Of a stretch of 64,000 nt of DNA, positions 8,788-16,992 are shown piece by piece (the stretch's first letter is position 1; every line of letters begins with the position of its first letter). The DNA is taken from the NCBI RefSeq assembly GCF_004135585.1, contig NZ_CP035501.1:2179501-2243500 (forward strand), read 5' to 3'. The position numbers and the translations under genes are program-made. This stretch comes from Sphingosinicella sp. BN140058. Lineage in GTDB: Bacteria; Pseudomonadota; Alphaproteobacteria; Sphingomonadales; Sphingomonadaceae. The notes under the pieces were generated by a model. It saw nothing but the letters and a program-made list of their open reading frames with translations. It did no database searches and was not told the origin of the DNA.

Positions 8788-9704
8788 CAGGCGACCGCCT
8801 TGCGCTGCTGGGCGGGGGCGTAGCGCTCGATCATGCGGGCGCAAAAATCAGCGAAATACATCGGATCCTTCGGTGGGCTGGTGTGGTGGGGCGCGAGCCC
8901 CTCGGATTCAGGGGTGAAGCAGAAGGTGACGGTGGTCTCGAACTCCTCGAGCGCCGCCATCTGCCGATCGAACCAGGCCTCCCAGCCGGGGCGGTAGCTG
9001 TCCGCCCAGCTCAGGCCGGTTCGCAAATGGGTGACACCAAGCCGCTTCAGCCAGGCGACAGCGTCGTCCAGCCGAGGATCCTCGAAGTGGAACCACTGCA
9101 TGATGCCCATCGCGGGGGTGTGCGCCCGAAAGTGATCGAGTGCAAGCTTCGGAGTGCCGTCTTCGCGGATCAACCCCATGTAGAAATGGCGATAATAGCT
9201 CGATCCTTCGGCTTCCTTGTGGCGCGTGGTCGCGCCCCAGGCCTGCGGAAGATCGTAGAGCGAATACCAGAAGACGCGCGGCACCCGGCCGACGAGCAGC
9301 TCGGCGGTGCGATCGACTCCGAACACCTGGACTTCCTCGGCACCGAAGCTGCCGACTCCGACCTCGGTCGCCCAGATTTCATGGTTCGGAGCGACCGCCT
9401 CGATCTCGGCGATCTTCTGCGGCCAATCGTTGATCGGCCACAGATTCCAGTCGAGCGGAAAGCCGTGCACGGCGATCACGTCGAGGTGATCGAGCACGCC
9501 AAAGCCCTTGAGCTTCTCGATGAAGAAGGGATCGATCGGCGAGATTCCGCCGAGCACCCTCTTGATCGCCGGATTGACCGCGTGGATCGCCTTGGCGGCC
9601 TCGATCACGGTCGTCCCGAACTGGCTCCAATCTGGGTCAATCTCCGGATCCCAATGCGATTTGTTATTGGGCTCGTTCCAGATCATTGCCGCTTCGATGG
9701 ACAA
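8787..9704 (-). CDS. Glycoside hydrolase clan-A-like protein with circularly permuted barrel
   Basis: A 305-residue protein related to GH39/GH5-like (beta-xylosidase type) TIM-barrel enzymes. The acid/base motif IWNEPN is at residues 8-13 (Glu11), far too early for a normal barrel, and the nucleophile-like WATEVGVGSFG is at 111-121 (Glu114). What is normally the N-terminal half comes last: WFHFEDPRLDDAV (204-216), GVTHLRTGLSWADSY (223-237), TVTFCFTPESEG (258-269) and FADFCARMIERYAP (284-297). The start is TTG at 9704, three bases after the stop of the methyltransferase gene, with AAAGGG as ribosome site. No signal peptide is visible, so it should be cytoplasmic. The substrate is unknown; it may act as a hydrolase or transglycosidase on the product of this locus. 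Confidence 0.82.
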   Translation of the reverse strand: MSIEAAMIWNEPNNKSHWDPEIDPDWSQFGTTVIEAAKAIHAVNPAIKRVLGGISPIDPFFIEKLKGFGVLDHLDVIAVHGFPLDWNLWPINDWPQKIAEIEAVAPNHEIWATEVGVGSFGAEEVQVFGVDRTAELLVGRVPRVFWYSLYDLPQAWGATTRHKEAEGSSYYRHFYMGLIREDGTPKLALDHFRAHTPAMGIMQWFHFEDPRLDDAVAWLKRLGVTHLRTGLSWADSYRPGWEAWFDRQMAALEEFETTVTFCFTPESEGLAPHHTSPPKDPMYFADFCARMIERYAPAQQRKAVA

Positions 9705-9707
9705 AAT

Positions 9708-10490
9708 TCACCCTTTCATTGGATAGACCGCCCCCGGACCGTACGCTGCATAGGGCATTTCGCTGCGGCGGCAAATGTAGACCTCGTCCTCGGCGCGAGT
9801 CTCGATCGTGAACCCGGCGGAGCGCAGCATCGCCTCCGCGCAAGCGCGGTTCGGAACCCACCAATTGGTCCAGTCATGGGCATATTCGCGCTCGACGAAA
9901 TGGAGCTTGGGATAGCCGCTTTCGTCGAAGATGTCGGTCTGCTCGAACGGATAGTCGCCCTCGAGCGGCGTGACGTCGTCCGAGCCGCGCTGCATTGACT
10001 GGAAGATCAGCATGTCGCCGGCGACATGTTCGTGGATGAGATCGAGCGCGAGCAAGGGGTGGCGCAGGTGGTAGAGCACCCCCATGAAGATGACGACATC
10101 GAACGTCTCGCCGAGCGCGCCGACGTCGTAGACCGAGAGCTTGCGGAACTCGATATTGTCGTAGCCGAGCGTGGCCGCGGCGAAGCGCGCCTGGGCGAGA
10201 TAGCGATCGTCGCTGTCGACGCCGACGACGCGCTCGGCCCCGCGGCGCTTCATCTCCATCGAGTAGAAGCCGGCATTGCAGCCGATGTCGAGCACGGTCT
10301 TGCCGGTGAGATCGGTCGGCAGATGCGGCGCGAAGCGCCGGAACTTGTCGCCGGGATAATCGCCCAGGAAATGATCGGGCGCGGTCCAGACGCCGCCGAG
10401 ATCGATATTGTGGAACCAGGGCCCGAGCGCGTCGATGCGTGCGCGGAGGTCGCTTTCGTCCGGAGCGATGCTTCTTGCGGCCAGGTTCAT
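9708..10490 (-). CDS. SAM-dependent methyltransferase, CmoB/DUF1698-like
   Basis: A class I methyltransferase of 260 residues. SAM motif I is TVLDIGCNAGFYSMEM near residue 80, followed by VVGVDSDDRYLAQAR. The preceding WFHNIDLGGVWTAPD and the later FMGVLYHLRHPLLAL resemble the CmoB (DUF1698) group. CmoB itself modifies tRNA, but these shorter relatives beside sugar genes have no proven substrate; O-methylation of a sugar or inositol would fit. The ATG at 10490 overlaps the stop of the upstream phosphatase (ATGA). The frame stays open to 11252, but that part overlaps the phosphatase gene in another frame. Confidence 0.88.
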   Translation of the reverse strand: MNLAARSIAPDESDLRARIDALGPWFHNIDLGGVWTAPDHFLGDYPGDKFRRFAPHLPTDLTGKTVLDIGCNAGFYSMEMKRRGAERVVGVDSDDRYLAQARFAAATLGYDNIEFRKLSVYDVGALGETFDVVIFMGVLYHLRHPLLALDLIHEHVAGDMLIFQSMQRGSDDVTPLEGDYPFEQTDIFDESGYPKLHFVEREYAHDWTNWWVPNRACAEAMLRSAGFTIETRAEDEVYICRRSEMPYAAYGPGAVYPMKG

Positions 10491-11086
10491 TGGTAGAGCC
10501 TTTCGTTCACGGTCATGATTCGGGCGCCCCAGCTGCCCAGGGCGAGCCGGGAAACGGAGGCGGTGTCGACGTCGAAGCGCAGCATGTTGTCGAGCGACAG
10601 CCCGAGATAATGCGCAATCGCGCCGCGGATGATGTCGCAATGACTGACGCAGGCGATGGTCTGGCCGGCATGATCGGCAGCGAGAGCGGCGAGGGCGGCC
10701 GTGGCTCTCGCCACCGCCGCCGCCATGCTCTCGCCGTTCGGCGGGCGCGCGGTGGAGCGCGACTCGTTCCATTCGGTCCACACCGGATCGCCCTCCAGCG
10801 CGCTGAAGCTGCGCCCGGTCCAATCCCCGAAATCGACCTCGTCGAGATCGTCGATGACGCCGACCTTCAGCTCGTGCGGTTCGGCGATCTCGCGGGCGGT
10901 ATAATAAGCCCGCTCGCGCGGTGACGCATAGACCGCGGCGATCGGTTCGACGCCGAGCAGATCGCCGACGATTCGCGCCTGATCGAGCCCTTCGCGGCTG
11001 AGCGCGACGTCCCGGCGCCGACCGGTCAGCAGATTGCCGAGTTCGACGTGCGCGGCATGGCGGATGAGGAGGATCGTCGCCGTCAC
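10487..11086 (-). CDS. Histidine phosphatase (phosphoglycerate mutase-like)
   Basis: A 199-residue histidine phosphatase: catalytic LLIRHAAH near the N-terminus, the acidic motif DEVDFGDWTG in the middle and the second His in CVSHCDIIRGA. It is the first gene of the minus operon. In this setting it might remove phosphate from inositol phosphate or a sugar phosphate, but that is a guess from context. The start is uncertain. I use GTG at 11086 (MTATILLIRHA), because this family usually begins a few residues before RHG; the frame is open to 11239 through sequence that looks non-coding. Confidence 0.85.
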   Translation of the reverse strand: MTATILLIRHAAHVELGNLLTGRRRDVALSREGLDQARIVGDLLGVEPIAAVYASPRERAYYTAREIAEPHELKVGVIDDLDEVDFGDWTGRSFSALEGDPVWTEWNESRSTARPPNGESMAAAVARATAALAALAADHAGQTIACVSHCDIIRGAIAHYLGLSLDNMLRFDVDTASVSRLALGSWGARIMTVNERLYQ

Positions 11087-11211
11087 GCGGGGATCGGTAC
11101 CGACATGAAACAAATTCGCATGGGCGCCCAACCGACTTCGGGAAAAGCGGTTCCCCGCGGAGCCGCGCGAGCGACATGACACGCGCCGCACGCAGCAACA
11201 ATTGATCTGGA

Positions 11212-11225
11212 TCAAGTTGCGCAGA
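11212..11225. promoter_or_regulatory. FixK/FNR-type operator TTGATC-N2-GATCAA
   Basis: The sequence TTGATCTGGATCAA is a perfect match to the palindromic site of Crp/Fnr-family regulators (TTGAT-N4-ATCAA; the FixK form is TTGATC-N2-GATCAA). It lies in the 312-bp region between the two divergent arms of the glycoconjugate locus, 126 bp before the GTG at 11086 and 173 bp before the TTG at 11399. Such sites answer to low oxygen in alphaproteobacteria. Which arm it serves cannot be told from sequence. Apart from this and the EcfG-like site, the region 11087-11398 holds no gene. Confidence 0.72.
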
Positions 11226-11298
11226 GCGCGTGTTTGCACGTTCTATTTTCACGAAGACTCACGGAACAACCGCGTTCTTTGCGGATACGGAACAAAGC

Positions 11299-11323
11299 TT
11301 CGTTGCCCGTGTTCTGGGGAGGA
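11299..11323 (+). promoter_or_regulatory. Possible EcfG (general stress sigma factor) promoter
   Basis: GGAAC at 11299-11303, a 17-bp spacer, then GTT at 11321-11323. The alphaproteobacterial EcfG consensus is GGAAC-N16/17-GTT, usually CGTT; the C is a T here. Transcription would begin about 70 bp before the TTG start of the first epimerase. A second GGAAC at 11273-11277 has no matching -10. The motif is short, so chance cannot be excluded. Confidence 0.4.
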
Positions 11324-11398
11324 AGAAGAAGAAGCATCACCAACGGGGATTGCTCGCGGCCGCGAGCTTTGTTCCCTTCCAAGCTACGGGGGTCGCAT

Positions 11399-12514
11399 TT
11401 GCCGGAACGTATTCTCATCACCGGCGGCGCTGGTTTCATCGGACGCGCCGTCACCAAGGAACTCCAGCAACGCGGGCATGAAGTTCGGATCCTCGACAGC
11501 CTGATCGAGCAGGTCCACGGCGACCGCGAACGGCCGGAGGATCTTTCTCCGGATGTCGAACTGATCCGCGCCGACGTGCGCAACGGCGATGCCGTCACCA
11601 AGGCGCTGAAGGGGATCGACAGCGTCGTCCACCTCGCCGCCGAAGTGGGCGTCGGCCAGTCCATGTATGCGGTCGAGCGCTACACGTCGGTCAACGACGT
11701 CGGCACTGCCGTTCTCTTCGAGAAGCTGATCGACAATCCGGTGCGGCGGGTGGTCACCGCGTCGTCGATGAGCATCTACGGCGAAGGCCTGTATGTCGAC
11801 CAGGACGGCGAGACCGTTCAGGAAACCAAGCGCCAGCCGCGCACCGACGAGTCGCAGGGCTGGGATCCGGTCGACGCCCAGGGCCGGCCGCTGAAACCGA
11901 TCGCGACTCCGGAATGGAAGCGCCCCGACCTCGCCTCGATCTACGCGCTCAACAAATATGTGCAGGAGCGCACCACCCTGATCATGGCCGAGGCCTATGG
12001 AATGGAAGGCGTCTGCCTGCGCCTGTTCAACGTCTACGGCCCGGGCCAGGCGCTCTCCAATCCCTATACCGGCGTGCTCGCGATCTTCGCCTCCCGCCTT
12101 CTCAACGGCCAGCAGCCGATGATCTTCGAGGATGGCGAGCAGCGCCGCGACTTCGTCTATGTCGGCGACGTCGCCCGCGCCTTCGCCGACTCGCTCGAAC
12201 TCCCGCAGGCGGTGGGACAGACGTTCAACGTCGGCTCCGGCCACGACCGCTCGGTCACCGAAGTCGCCCAGGAACTGGCCCGGGCGATGGGCAAGAACGA
12301 CATCTCGCCGCAGATCGTCGGCAAATCGCGGATCGGCGACATCCGCCACTGCTTCTGCGACGGCAGCAAGAGCGCCGACGTGCTCGGCTTCCGGGCGCGC
12401 AAGGATTTCCAGGAAGGCCTCGCCGAGCTTGCCGAGTGGGTTGCCGTGCAGACCGCCGACGACCGCGTCGAGCAGGCCCGGGCGGAGCTCGAGGCGCGGG
12501 GCCTCGTCGCATGA
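11399..12514 (+). CDS. NAD-dependent epimerase, dTDP-L-rhamnose 4-epimerase-like
   Basis: Extended short-chain dehydrogenase of 371 residues that should alter a nucleotide sugar in the cytoplasm. The NAD motif TGGAGFIG is near residue 10; the Ser of TASSMSIYGEG and the Tyr/Lys of IYALNKYVQE form the catalytic set. The blocks VGVGQSMY, FNVYGPGQALSNPYTGV and EDGEQRRDFVYV are characteristic of the dTDP-L-rhamnose 4-epimerase (WbiB) group, which makes 6-deoxy-L-talose precursors; the exact sugar is inferred. I chose TTG at 11399 with GGGGG nine bases upstream; the ATG at 11234 would add a tail that looks non-coding. It is the first gene of the plus arm and overlaps the next gene by ATGA. Confidence 0.88.
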   Translation: MPERILITGGAGFIGRAVTKELQQRGHEVRILDSLIEQVHGDRERPEDLSPDVELIRADVRNGDAVTKALKGIDSVVHLAAEVGVGQSMYAVERYTSVNDVGTAVLFEKLIDNPVRRVVTASSMSIYGEGLYVDQDGETVQETKRQPRTDESQGWDPVDAQGRPLKPIATPEWKRPDLASIYALNKYVQERTTLIMAEAYGMEGVCLRLFNVYGPGQALSNPYTGVLAIFASRLLNGQQPMIFEDGEQRRDFVYVGDVARAFADSLELPQAVGQTFNVGSGHDRSVTEVAQELARAMGKNDISPQIVGKSRIGDIRHCFCDGSKSADVLGFRARKDFQEGLAELAEWVAVQTADDRVEQARAELEARGLVA

Positions 12515-13620
12515 GCCGCGAGGATCCCGCCGGCCGCAGCGACGGCCGCCCTGTCCTGGTGACGGGCGGCGCAGGCTTCATCGGCTGCAACATCGCCAAT
12601 CGCCTGGCCGAACTCGGCCACGACGTGATCGTCTATGACGCGCTGTCGCGCCCCGGCGTGGAAGGCAACCTCGCCTGGCTGAAGGAACGCCACGGCGAGC
12701 AGATCCAGCCGGTGATCGCCGACATCCGCGACGAGGACGAACTCGCCCGCGCCGCGCGCGAGGCCAAGGCCGTGTTCCACATGGCGGCGCAGGTCGCGGT
12801 AACGACCAGCATGGTCGATCCGCGCGAGGATTTCGAGATCAACATCCGCGGCACGCTCAACCTGCTCGACGCGGTGCGGCTGAAGAATGACGGCACGCCG
12901 GTGATCTTCGCTTCGACCAACAAGGTCTATGGCGATCTCGGCGACATCGATTTCCACCTCGACGGAGCGCGCTACGTGCCGGGCGACCGCGCCGTCGCCG
13001 ATTACGGTATCGGCGAGAGCCGGCCGCTCGATTTCCACACGCCCTATGGCTGCTCCAAGGGGGCGGCCGACCAATATGTGCTCGATTACGCCCGCAGCTT
13101 CGGCCTGCGCAGCGCAGTGGTGCGGATGAGCTGCATCTACGGCATGCGCCAGATGGGCACCGAGGACCAGGGTTGGGTCGCCCACTTCCTGATCCGCGCG
13201 CTCGAAGGCAAGCCGATCACCCTCTATGGCGACGGCCACCAGGTCCGCGACATCCTCGACGTGTCGAACGCGGTCGATGCCTATCTCAAGGCCTGGGAGC
13301 GGATCGACCGGATCCAGGGCCGCGCCTTCAACCTCGGCGGCGGACCGCAGAATTCGGTGTCGCTGCGCGAGCTGCTCGGCCACATTTCGACCCTGATCGA
13401 GCGCGAAGTCGCGGTCGAATATTCCGATTGGCGCGCGGGCGACCAGCGCTACTTCGTCGCCGACACGCGCGCGATCCGCGCCGCGCTGGACCTCGCGCCG
13501 GCGGTGCCGTGGAAGCAGGGGGTGAGCCTGCTCGCCGAATGGCTGCGCGAAACCCGCGCACCGACGCCCGAGTTCATCGCCTCCGCCACGGGCGTGGTGC
13601 CGGCCGGTGCGGCGTCGTGA
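12511..13620 (+). CDS. NAD-dependent epimerase, CDP-paratose 2-epimerase-like
   Basis: Extended SDR of 369 residues. The NAD motif is TGGAGFIGCNIA near residue 18; FASTNKVYGD and PYGCSKGAADQYV give the catalytic Ser/Thr, Tyr and Lys; MGTEDQGWVAHFLIRAL is a hallmark of the CDP-paratose/tyvelose 2-epimerase (RfbE) branch. No genes for CDP-dideoxyhexose synthesis are in the window, so it may act on another nucleotide sugar. It overlaps both neighbours (ATGA before, GTGA after), so it is in one operon with the upstream epimerase and the glycosyltransferases. Confidence 0.88.
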   Translation: MSREDPAGRSDGRPVLVTGGAGFIGCNIANRLAELGHDVIVYDALSRPGVEGNLAWLKERHGEQIQPVIADIRDEDELARAAREAKAVFHMAAQVAVTTSMVDPREDFEINIRGTLNLLDAVRLKNDGTPVIFASTNKVYGDLGDIDFHLDGARYVPGDRAVADYGIGESRPLDFHTPYGCSKGAADQYVLDYARSFGLRSAVVRMSCIYGMRQMGTEDQGWVAHFLIRALEGKPITLYGDGHQVRDILDVSNAVDAYLKAWERIDRIQGRAFNLGGGPQNSVSLRELLGHISTLIEREVAVEYSDWRAGDQRYFVADTRAIRAALDLAPAVPWKQGVSLLAEWLRETRAPTPEFIASATGVVPAGAAS

Positions 13621-14771
13621 GCCGCGCTTCCAGCCTCGCCACGGGCGTGCCGGCCCGCAGCCCCCGGATCCTCGTCACCGCCGACGCGGTCGGCGGCGTC
13701 TGGCAATATAGCAACGAGCTCGCCGCCGGTCTGTCGCGGCTCGGCATCGAGACGATCCTGGCGGTAATGGGCCCGGCGCCGTCCGATGCGCAGCGCGAGG
13801 CCGCGGCGGCCATTCCCGGAGTCACCGTGATCGAGACCGGGCTCGCGCTCGATTGGCTGGCCGAGGATGGCCGGGCGCTCCGCGACGCCGGAGATTCGAT
13901 TCGCGAACTCGGCGCCGAGCACAAGGCCGACGTCATCCATCTCAACACGCCGGCACTCGCCGCCCAGACCAAATTCGGTGCGCCGGTCGTCGCCGTCCAG
14001 CACAGCTGCGTCGCGAGCTGGTGGGAGGCGGTGCAGGGCAGCGAAATGCCGGACGACTTTGCCTGGCGGACGAAGCTGGTCCGCGCCGGCCTCCATGCCG
14101 CCGATGCGGTCGTCACCCCGACGGCGGCGTTCGGCGAAGCGACGCGACGCCTCTACGCCCTCACGCAAGCGCCGCGCACCGTGCACAACGGCCGCACGCC
14201 GCTGCCGGTCACCGAAGGCGCGCCGCACGATTTCGTGTTCACCGCCGGGCGGCTTTGGGACGAAGGCAAGAACGTCCGCACGATCGACGCCGCCGCCGCC
14301 GGCATCGGCGTTCCCGTCCATGCCGCCGGGCCGCTCAAGGGACCGAACGGCGCCGAAGTGATGTTCGACAACATCCACTGCCTGGGCACCCTGTCGGAAG
14401 CGGAGATCGCACGCTGGCTGGCGGCGCGGCCGGTGTTCGTCTCGTCGGCTCTGTACGAGCCGTTCGGCCTCAGCGTGCTGGAGGCCGCCGCCGCCGGCTG
14501 CGCCCTGATCCTGTCCGACATCCCCACGTTTCGCGAGCTCTGGAAGGACGTCGCCATCTTCGTGCCGGCGCGTGACGAAGGCGGCTTCACCCGCGCCATC
14601 GCCGATCTGGTCGGCGACGATTTCGAGCGCACGGTGATGGGGCGGGCGGCGCGCGAACGCGCCAAGAGGTTCAGCGCCGACGCGATGGCGGCGCAGATGG
14701 CTTCGCTCTACCGCAGCCTGCTCCCTGCGATCCAGCGGCCGGTGCTCGCCTCCGCCCGCGCGGCGGCGTGA
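13617..14771 (+). CDS. Glycosyltransferase, GT4-like
   Basis: GT-B fold glycosyltransferase of 384 residues starting at GTG 13617, which overlaps the previous stop. The N-terminal Rossmann half begins RILVTADAVGGVWQYSNEL. The donor-binding half contains FVFTAGRLWDEGKNV near residue 205 and the retaining-enzyme signature SSALYEPFGLSVLEAAAAGCALI near 275-297 (EX7E: Glu in YEPFG and in VLEAAA). No membrane segments, so it is cytosolic or peripheral. Donor and acceptor are unknown. It is the only clear GT4-type enzyme in the locus; the next three are of a different subgroup. Confidence 0.88.
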   Translation: MSRASSLATGVPARSPRILVTADAVGGVWQYSNELAAGLSRLGIETILAVMGPAPSDAQREAAAAIPGVTVIETGLALDWLAEDGRALRDAGDSIRELGAEHKADVIHLNTPALAAQTKFGAPVVAVQHSCVASWWEAVQGSEMPDDFAWRTKLVRAGLHAADAVVTPTAAFGEATRRLYALTQAPRTVHNGRTPLPVTEGAPHDFVFTAGRLWDEGKNVRTIDAAAAGIGVPVHAAGPLKGPNGAEVMFDNIHCLGTLSEAEIARWLAARPVFVSSALYEPFGLSVLEAAAAGCALILSDIPTFRELWKDVAIFVPARDEGGFTRAIADLVGDDFERTVMGRAARERAKRFSADAMAAQMASLYRSLLPAIQRPVLASARAAA

Positions 14772-14782
14772 GGGGACGGCCA

Positions 14783-15907
14783 ATGAAGATCGTCTACTTC
14801 ACCCATTCGCTCGCCTCGTGCTGGAACCATGGCAACGCCCATTTCCTGCGCGGCGTGCTGCGCGAACTGATCGCCCGCGGCCACGAGGTCGTCGCCTACG
14901 AGCCCGAGGGCGCCTGGAGCCTCGACAATCTGCTTGCCGATCATGGCGAGTCGGGGCTCGCCGCCTATCGGGAAAACTATCCCGACCTTGGCTCGCAGGC
15001 GTTCGGCGCGGGCACGGACCTCGCAAGCCTGGTCGACGGCGCCGATGCGGTCATCGTCCACGAGTGGAACGCGCCGGAGCTGGTCGCCGAGATCGGTCGG
15101 CTGCGCGCCGCCGGCGGCCGCTTCACCCTGCTGTTCCACGACACCCATCACCGCGCGGTCTCCGACCCGGAGGCGATCCGCGCCTTCGATCTTTCCGGCT
15201 ATGACGGCGTGCTCGCCTTTGGCGAGACCCTGGCGGAGGTCTATCGGCGCTGGGGCTGGCAGGGCCGCGTGTTCGTCTGGCACGAGGCCGCCGACATCCG
15301 CCTGTTCCACCCGCCGGAAGAGGAGGGCGAACGCGCCGGCCTGGTCTGGATCGGCAATTGGGGCGACGGCGAGCGGACCCGCGAGATCGAGGATTTCCTG
15401 CTCGCCCCCGCCCGCACCACCGGCCTCTCCCTCGACATATACGGCGTCCGCTATCCGGCCGAGGCGCTCGCTCTGCTCGAGCGTTACGGAGTCCGGTACC
15501 GCGGCTGGCTGCCCAATGCCCGGGCGCCGGAGATCTTCGCCGGCCATCTCGCCACCGTGCACGTGCCGCGGCGCTTCTATTCGACCATCCTGCCCGGCAT
15601 TCCGACGATCCGGGTCTTCGAGGCGCTCGCCTGCGGCATTCCGTTGCTGTCGGCGCCGTGGGAGGACAGCGAAGGTCTGTTCAGGCCCGGCCGGGATTTC
15701 CTTTATGCCCGCTCAGGCCAGGAAATGGCCCGGCGCCTGCGCGACGTCAGCGAGGATGCGGACCTGCGCCGCTCGCTCGTCGCCAGCGGGCTGGAGACGA
15801 TCCGCGCCCGCCACACCTGCGGCCACCGCGCCGACGAACTGCTCGCCATCCTCGCCACGATCGAGGCGCGCCCTGCCGCGCCCGCTGCCATGAGTCTGAC
15901 CGCATGA
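14783..15907 (+). CDS. CgeB-like glycosyltransferase, copy 1
   Basis: A 374-residue glycosyltransferase of the CgeB/Glyco_trans_1_2 type. The start MKIVYFTHSLASCWNHGNAHFLRG-like opening (quoted in part) is shared with the next two genes, as is the C-terminal donor-site block IPTIRVFEALACGIPLL followed by WEDSEGLF. The ATG at 14783 has GGGGAC upstream; a GTG at 14768 overlaps the preceding stop but is a less likely start. The segments VIVHEWNAPELV and FHDTHHRAVS are particular to this copy. It overlaps the next gene by ATGA. The substrate is unknown. Confidence 0.85.
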   Translation: MKIVYFTHSLASCWNHGNAHFLRGVLRELIARGHEVVAYEPEGAWSLDNLLADHGESGLAAYRENYPDLGSQAFGAGTDLASLVDGADAVIVHEWNAPELVAEIGRLRAAGGRFTLLFHDTHHRAVSDPEAIRAFDLSGYDGVLAFGETLAEVYRRWGWQGRVFVWHEAADIRLFHPPEEEGERAGLVWIGNWGDGERTREIEDFLLAPARTTGLSLDIYGVRYPAEALALLERYGVRYRGWLPNARAPEIFAGHLATVHVPRRFYSTILPGIPTIRVFEALACGIPLLSAPWEDSEGLFRPGRDFLYARSGQEMARRLRDVSEDADLRRSLVASGLETIRARHTCGHRADELLAILATIEARPAAPAAMSLTA

Positions 15908-16992
15908 AGATCGCCTTTTACGGCTCCAGCCTGCTTTCCTCCTACTGGAACGGCGCCGCGACCTATTATCGCGGCCTGCTCCGCGACCTTGCCGGCCGCG
16001 GCTACCAGATCACCTTCTACGAGCCCGATGCCTTCGACCGCCAGCAGCATCGCGACATCGATCCGCCGGAATGGGCGCGGTCGGTGGTCTACGACGCCAC
16101 GCCGGAAGGGCTACGGAGCGTGCTCGAGGAGGCCAGGGCCGCCGACATCGTCGTCAAGGCGAACGGCGTCGGCGTGTTCGACACCGAATTGCTGGAGGGC
16201 ATCGTCGCCCACAGCCGTGCCGATGCGCTGCGGATCTTCTGGGACGTCGACGCCGCCGCCACCCTGGAAGAGATGCGGGCCGACGAAAGCCACGTCGTAC
16301 GCCGCACCCTCCCCGAACTCGACATGGTGCTGACCTATGGCGGCGGCCCGCCGGTGGTCTCCGCCTATGAGGGCTTCGGCGCGCGCCGCTGCGTGCCGAT
16401 CTACAATGCGCTCGATCCGACGACCCACCATCCTACCGAGGCCGATCCGGCCTTCGCCGCGGATCTCGCCTTTCTCGGCAACCGCCTGCCCGACCGCGAG
16501 GCGCGGGTGGAGGAATTCTTCCTGCGCGCCGCCACCGCCTTGCCCGAGCGGCGCTTTCTGATCGGCGGCAACGGCTGGGATTCGAAGCCGATGCCGGACA
16601 ATGTCCGCCATCTCGGCCACGTCTACACCCACCAGCATAATGCGTTCAACTGCACCCCGCTGGCGGTGCTCAACGTCGCCCGCGACAGCATGGCCGATGT
16701 CGGCTTCTCGCCGGCCACCCGCGTGTTCGAAGCGGCCGGGGCCGCCGCCTGCCTGATCACCGACGCCTGGGAAGGGATCGAGCAATTCCTCGCCCCCGAC
16801 AGCGAAGTGCTGGTCGCCCGCGACGGCCAGGACGTTGCCGATCATGTCGCCGGGCTCACTCCGGAACGCGCCCGCGCGACCGGCGAGGCAGCGCTGAAGC
16901 GCGTGCTTGCCGAGCACACCTACAGCCACCGCGGCGAGCAGGTCGACGCGCTCTGGCGCACCCTGCTCCAGCCGGAACGGAGTGCCGCCTGA
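15904..16992 (+). CDS. CgeB-like glycosyltransferase, copy 2
   Basis: A 362-residue paralogue of its two neighbours. It opens MKIAFYGSSLLSSYWNGAA, has IFWDVDAAATLEEM and DMVLTYGGGPPVV in the middle, and ends with SPATRVFEAAGAAACLITD, WEGIEQF and HTYSHRGEQ. This C-terminal block aligns with copy 3 (SPSVRLFEAAASAVPIVSD, WEGLDQLF) more closely than with copy 1. No signal peptide or membrane segment. The TGATG overlap couples it to copy 3. Confidence 0.85.
   Translation: MKIAFYGSSLLSSYWNGAATYYRGLLRDLAGRGYQITFYEPDAFDRQQHRDIDPPEWARSVVYDATPEGLRSVLEEARAADIVVKANGVGVFDTELLEGIVAHSRADALRIFWDVDAAATLEEMRADESHVVRRTLPELDMVLTYGGGPPVVSAYEGFGARRCVPIYNALDPTTHHPTEADPAFAADLAFLGNRLPDREARVEEFFLRAATALPERRFLIGGNGWDSKPMPDNVRHLGHVYTHQHNAFNCTPLAVLNVARDSMADVGFSPATRVFEAAGAAACLITDAWEGIEQFLAPDSEVLVARDGQDVADHVAGLTPERARATGEAALKRVLAEHTYSHRGEQVDALWRTLLQPERSAA

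Noticed and set aside
11234..11398. N-terminal extension of the first epimerase from the ATG at 11234
   Set aside because: The extra 55 residues look non-coding and come before the NAD-binding strand; the TTG at 11399 has a ribosome site and the right distance to GGAGFIG.
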